This document shows, piece after piece, positions 61,960 through 64,000 of a DNA stretch of 64,000 nucleotides (its first letter is position 1; each line of letters begins with the position of its first letter). The DNA is taken from assembly GCA_021464525.1 (NCBI GenBank), contig JADRCO010000039.1:1-64000 (forward strand). Reading direction: 5' to 3'. The notes beneath the pieces are model-generated. The model did no database searches. It was not told the origin of the DNA and was given only the letters and a program-made list of their open reading frames with translations. The translations under genes and the position numbers were made by a program. This stretch comes from Rhizophagus sp. LPA8_4_AMF (lineage: Eukaryota; Glomeromycota; Glomeromycetes; Glomerales; Glomeraceae).

Positions 61960-64000
61960 AGTAATTAAAATATAATCATTAAAAATTAAATGTTTTTTCT
62001 TGGCCATATTTTTTACATGTAAAAATGATAGTAAGTTTTATTAAATGGGTTCATTTTTTACCCACAAGAAATCTTAAGGATCTCAAATATGTTTTATATT
62101 AATAAAAATAAAGTTTAGTATTATATATGTATAAAATTAAGGTTTAACTAATTAATAAAATGAATTATTAAAGTATATACTCACCAGAATATTAGATTAA
62201 TAAGGTATTCAAAATTAAGAATTTGTTAAACCATTAGAATAAATATTATTAAGTTGAAAATAATTAAATATAGAATAGTAATAAATAGAAATAAATAAAT
62301 ATATTAGTATCTATTATAAAAAAAATTTCAAATTTTAATATATAATTTAAAAGAATAGATTGTCATTTAATAGGAGAAAATGATTAACATTTTATAATTA
62401 ATTTTACAGGCTTTATAATTAGAGAATGTCAAAAAATCACCGCCAGTAATTTTTACCGATCACACCCACATTTTTAATTGGTTACGTGATTATGTCATCA
62501 TCAATAAATGTTTATTTATTATTTCTAGTACTTTCCAACTTTAGACCCTTCGCTCAGCTGGTATGTTTTTCTTTTTTTTTCTCTTTTTTTTGGTTTTTAT
62601 ATTTTATTTTTTGTTAACTTTATTTTATTCTCTTTAAGCCCTTACTCCTTCAGTTCGCTCTTTGCAATTAAAGTGTATTCAGTATTACATAGTCATGATT
62701 TTTTGAAGTTTTATTTTTATTTTTTTTATTTTGTCTCTTACACTTCGTTTCTTATTTTTTATTCTTTACATTTCCTTCCTAACTTTATTTTGTTTTTTTT
62801 AGGTCCTTAGTTCTTTTTTTTTTTATTTTATTTTTATCTATTATATTTTGTTTCTTACTAACTTATTTTATGGTTTTTACTTGGTCAGTTGGTTTTCTTT
62901 ATTATTTTATTTCCTACTGTTCTTTTATCTATTGTTTCTGTTGTTACTTTCATTTCCTTATTTTTTTATTTCTTTTCACTCCACTTCATTTTTTTTCATT
63001 CCTTTTCACTCATCCTTCATTTCTTTTACTTCTTTTCACTCCCTGTGTTTTACAATAATTCTTGAAGTCTTGTTTTGTTGGATCATTATGATCAAGTTTC
63101 CATCCAATATTTCCAGACTTTTGTTCATTCCTTCCAAACATAAGTTTTGATATCGCATATGCAAATGATTAGAAATTGATAGAAAAGCTGGTAAATTTTT
63201 TTCCATATCTTTAAGTGAGCTGAAAATATATTATAACCGCCTTCATTTTCTTTTGTTCCTTTCGCTTCCCTTTATTTTTTTATTTCTTTTCATCCCCCTT
63301 CATTTTTTTTCGTTCTTTTTTATTCCCTCTTTATTTTTTTCATCCCTTTTTCACCTCTCTTTTGCTTCTTTCATTACTTTTTACTCCACCTTTGTTTCTT
63401 TCATTCCTTTTTATTCCTCTTCATTTATTTTGTTCTTCTCTTCACTTCTTTTGTTGTTTCTCATTATTTTTTCATTATATTTTATTTCTTACTCTTCTTT
63501 TTATTATTATTTGCATTTTAAATTATTACACATTCTCTTCGTTTTATTTTCATTATTTTTGTTATTTCTATGAATAAATAAATAAAAAATTGTTGTGTTT
63601 CAACGATTTAATTATTTTAATTTCGTATTCTACCTTTTAGCCTGAATATAAACAAAAATGATAAATATATTAGGTCTTTGTTTTTATTATTTATTATTTA
63701 AAAAAAATCCAGATCAATATTTATTTTTTTAATCAATAAAATGTATCTTCAATTAATAAATTATTATTAATATCATTATAAATGTGTAACATTTAGTTTG
63801 TAAATAAAAATTTCATTACTTTAAGTTACTTTAAATAATTTTGAAAAAATTTTGAAAAAATTTTGTTAAAAAATTACAATAGATTTATAAGATAAATTAA
63901 AAAAAAAAATTTGGTAAAAATCACTACTGGTGAGATTTAGCAATACTTTTATAATTAATAAAAAAAAAAATTTTTGAAAATTTTTGTTCTTTACTATAAA
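61960..64000. other. Gene-free 3' end of window
   Basis: The first ~560 bp are AT-rich and probably include the 3' UTR of the preceding gene. From 62540 to 63560 the plus strand is pyrimidine-rich. From 63580 on it is A/T-only in long stretches. Open frames of 60-106 codons on the plus strand are Phe/Leu/Ser-only translations of the pyrimidine tract and are not genes. Confidence 0.55.
62540..63560 (+). repeat. About 1 kb pyrimidine-rich degenerate minisatellite
   Basis: Two blocks (about 62560-63060 and 63245-63560) consist almost only of T and C with scattered A. Loosely repeated words include TTCATTCCTTTT, TTTCACTCC and TTCTTTTCACTCC. They are separated by about 180 bp of ordinary sequence (63061-63240). 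The strand bias is extreme compared with the flanks. Confidence 0.7.

Noticed and set aside
62540-62575. tRNA-like 5' sequence (CCTTCGCTCAGCTGGTA)
   Set aside because: It resembles an A box, but no B box, anticodon stem or 3' half follows; the next bases are a T-rich tract.
62848-63577. Overlapping plus-strand open frames of 60-106 codons, hydrophobic
   Set aside because: They are translations of a T/C-rich repeat tract (only Phe, Leu, Ser, Ile, Tyr-type residues) and have no splice or family support.

Overview
The window looks like nuclear DNA of an early-diverging filamentous fungus, most probably an arbuscular mycorrhizal fungus (Glomeromycotina, Rhizophagus-like). The base composition is very AT-rich and homopolymer tracts are everywhere. 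Genes are cut by many 60-100 bp GT-AG introns. The proteins are fungal: STS1/Cut8, RIX1, Whi2-like BTB, Rua1-type C-terminus and PBS2/Wis1-type MAPKK. The genus is an inference from style and gene content, not a database match. I saw no rRNA, tRNA or CRISPR.

Layout. 1-3.2 kb: decayed DNA-transposon end, short motif clusters and exon-like scraps. 3.2-4.5 kb (-): STS1/Cut8, the nuclear proteasome tether. 5.1-8.2 kb (+): RIX1/PELP1, ribosome biogenesis. 8.5-10.5 kb (-): MFSD6-like transporter. 12.1-22.2 kb (-): GCN1, about 24 exons. 22.4-25.3 kb (+): unrecognised helical protein. 30.1-31.7 kb (-): two-finger C2H2 factor with Q/N/H-rich N-terminus, isolated by about 4.8 and 3.5 kb of gene-free AT-rich DNA. 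35.2-36.7 kb (-): PTPA, with an apparent frameshift. 36.9-38.5 kb (+): ELP5. 38.6-40.3 kb (-): tandem-BTB protein. 40.5-42.1 kb (+): GET3. 43.6-45.8 kb (+): RAD52. 46.1-49.1 kb (+): CEF1/CDC5. 49.8-51.9 kb (-): PARP-RING-Deltex C-terminal fusion. 53.4-55.1 kb (+): RAD23. 55.9-57.7 kb (+): PBS2-like MAPKK. 59.0-62.0 kb (+): two PHD fingers plus a Rua1/DUF4451 C-terminal domain. 62.5-63.6 kb: pyrimidine-rich low-complexity tract.

The most interesting object is the 647-residue protein at 49786-51915. It carries a PARP-type ADP-ribosyltransferase domain with an intact H-Y-E triad, a RING-H2 finger and a Deltex C-terminal (DTC) domain in one chain. In animals the comparable pairing is made by two proteins, PARP9 and DTX3L. 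One chain here could write ADP-ribose, read it and attach ubiquitin. Its head-to-head neighbour is RAD23, a ubiquitin receptor, which may be coincidence.

The rest is mostly single-copy housekeeping genes rather than a cluster. Three head-to-head pairs (GCN1/unknown, PTPA/ELP5, BTB/GET3) have start-to-start spacers of 203-210 bp and probably share promoters. Exon borders were read by eye from GT/AG sites, reading frame and family similarity; those given exactly were frame-checked, the others are approximate.
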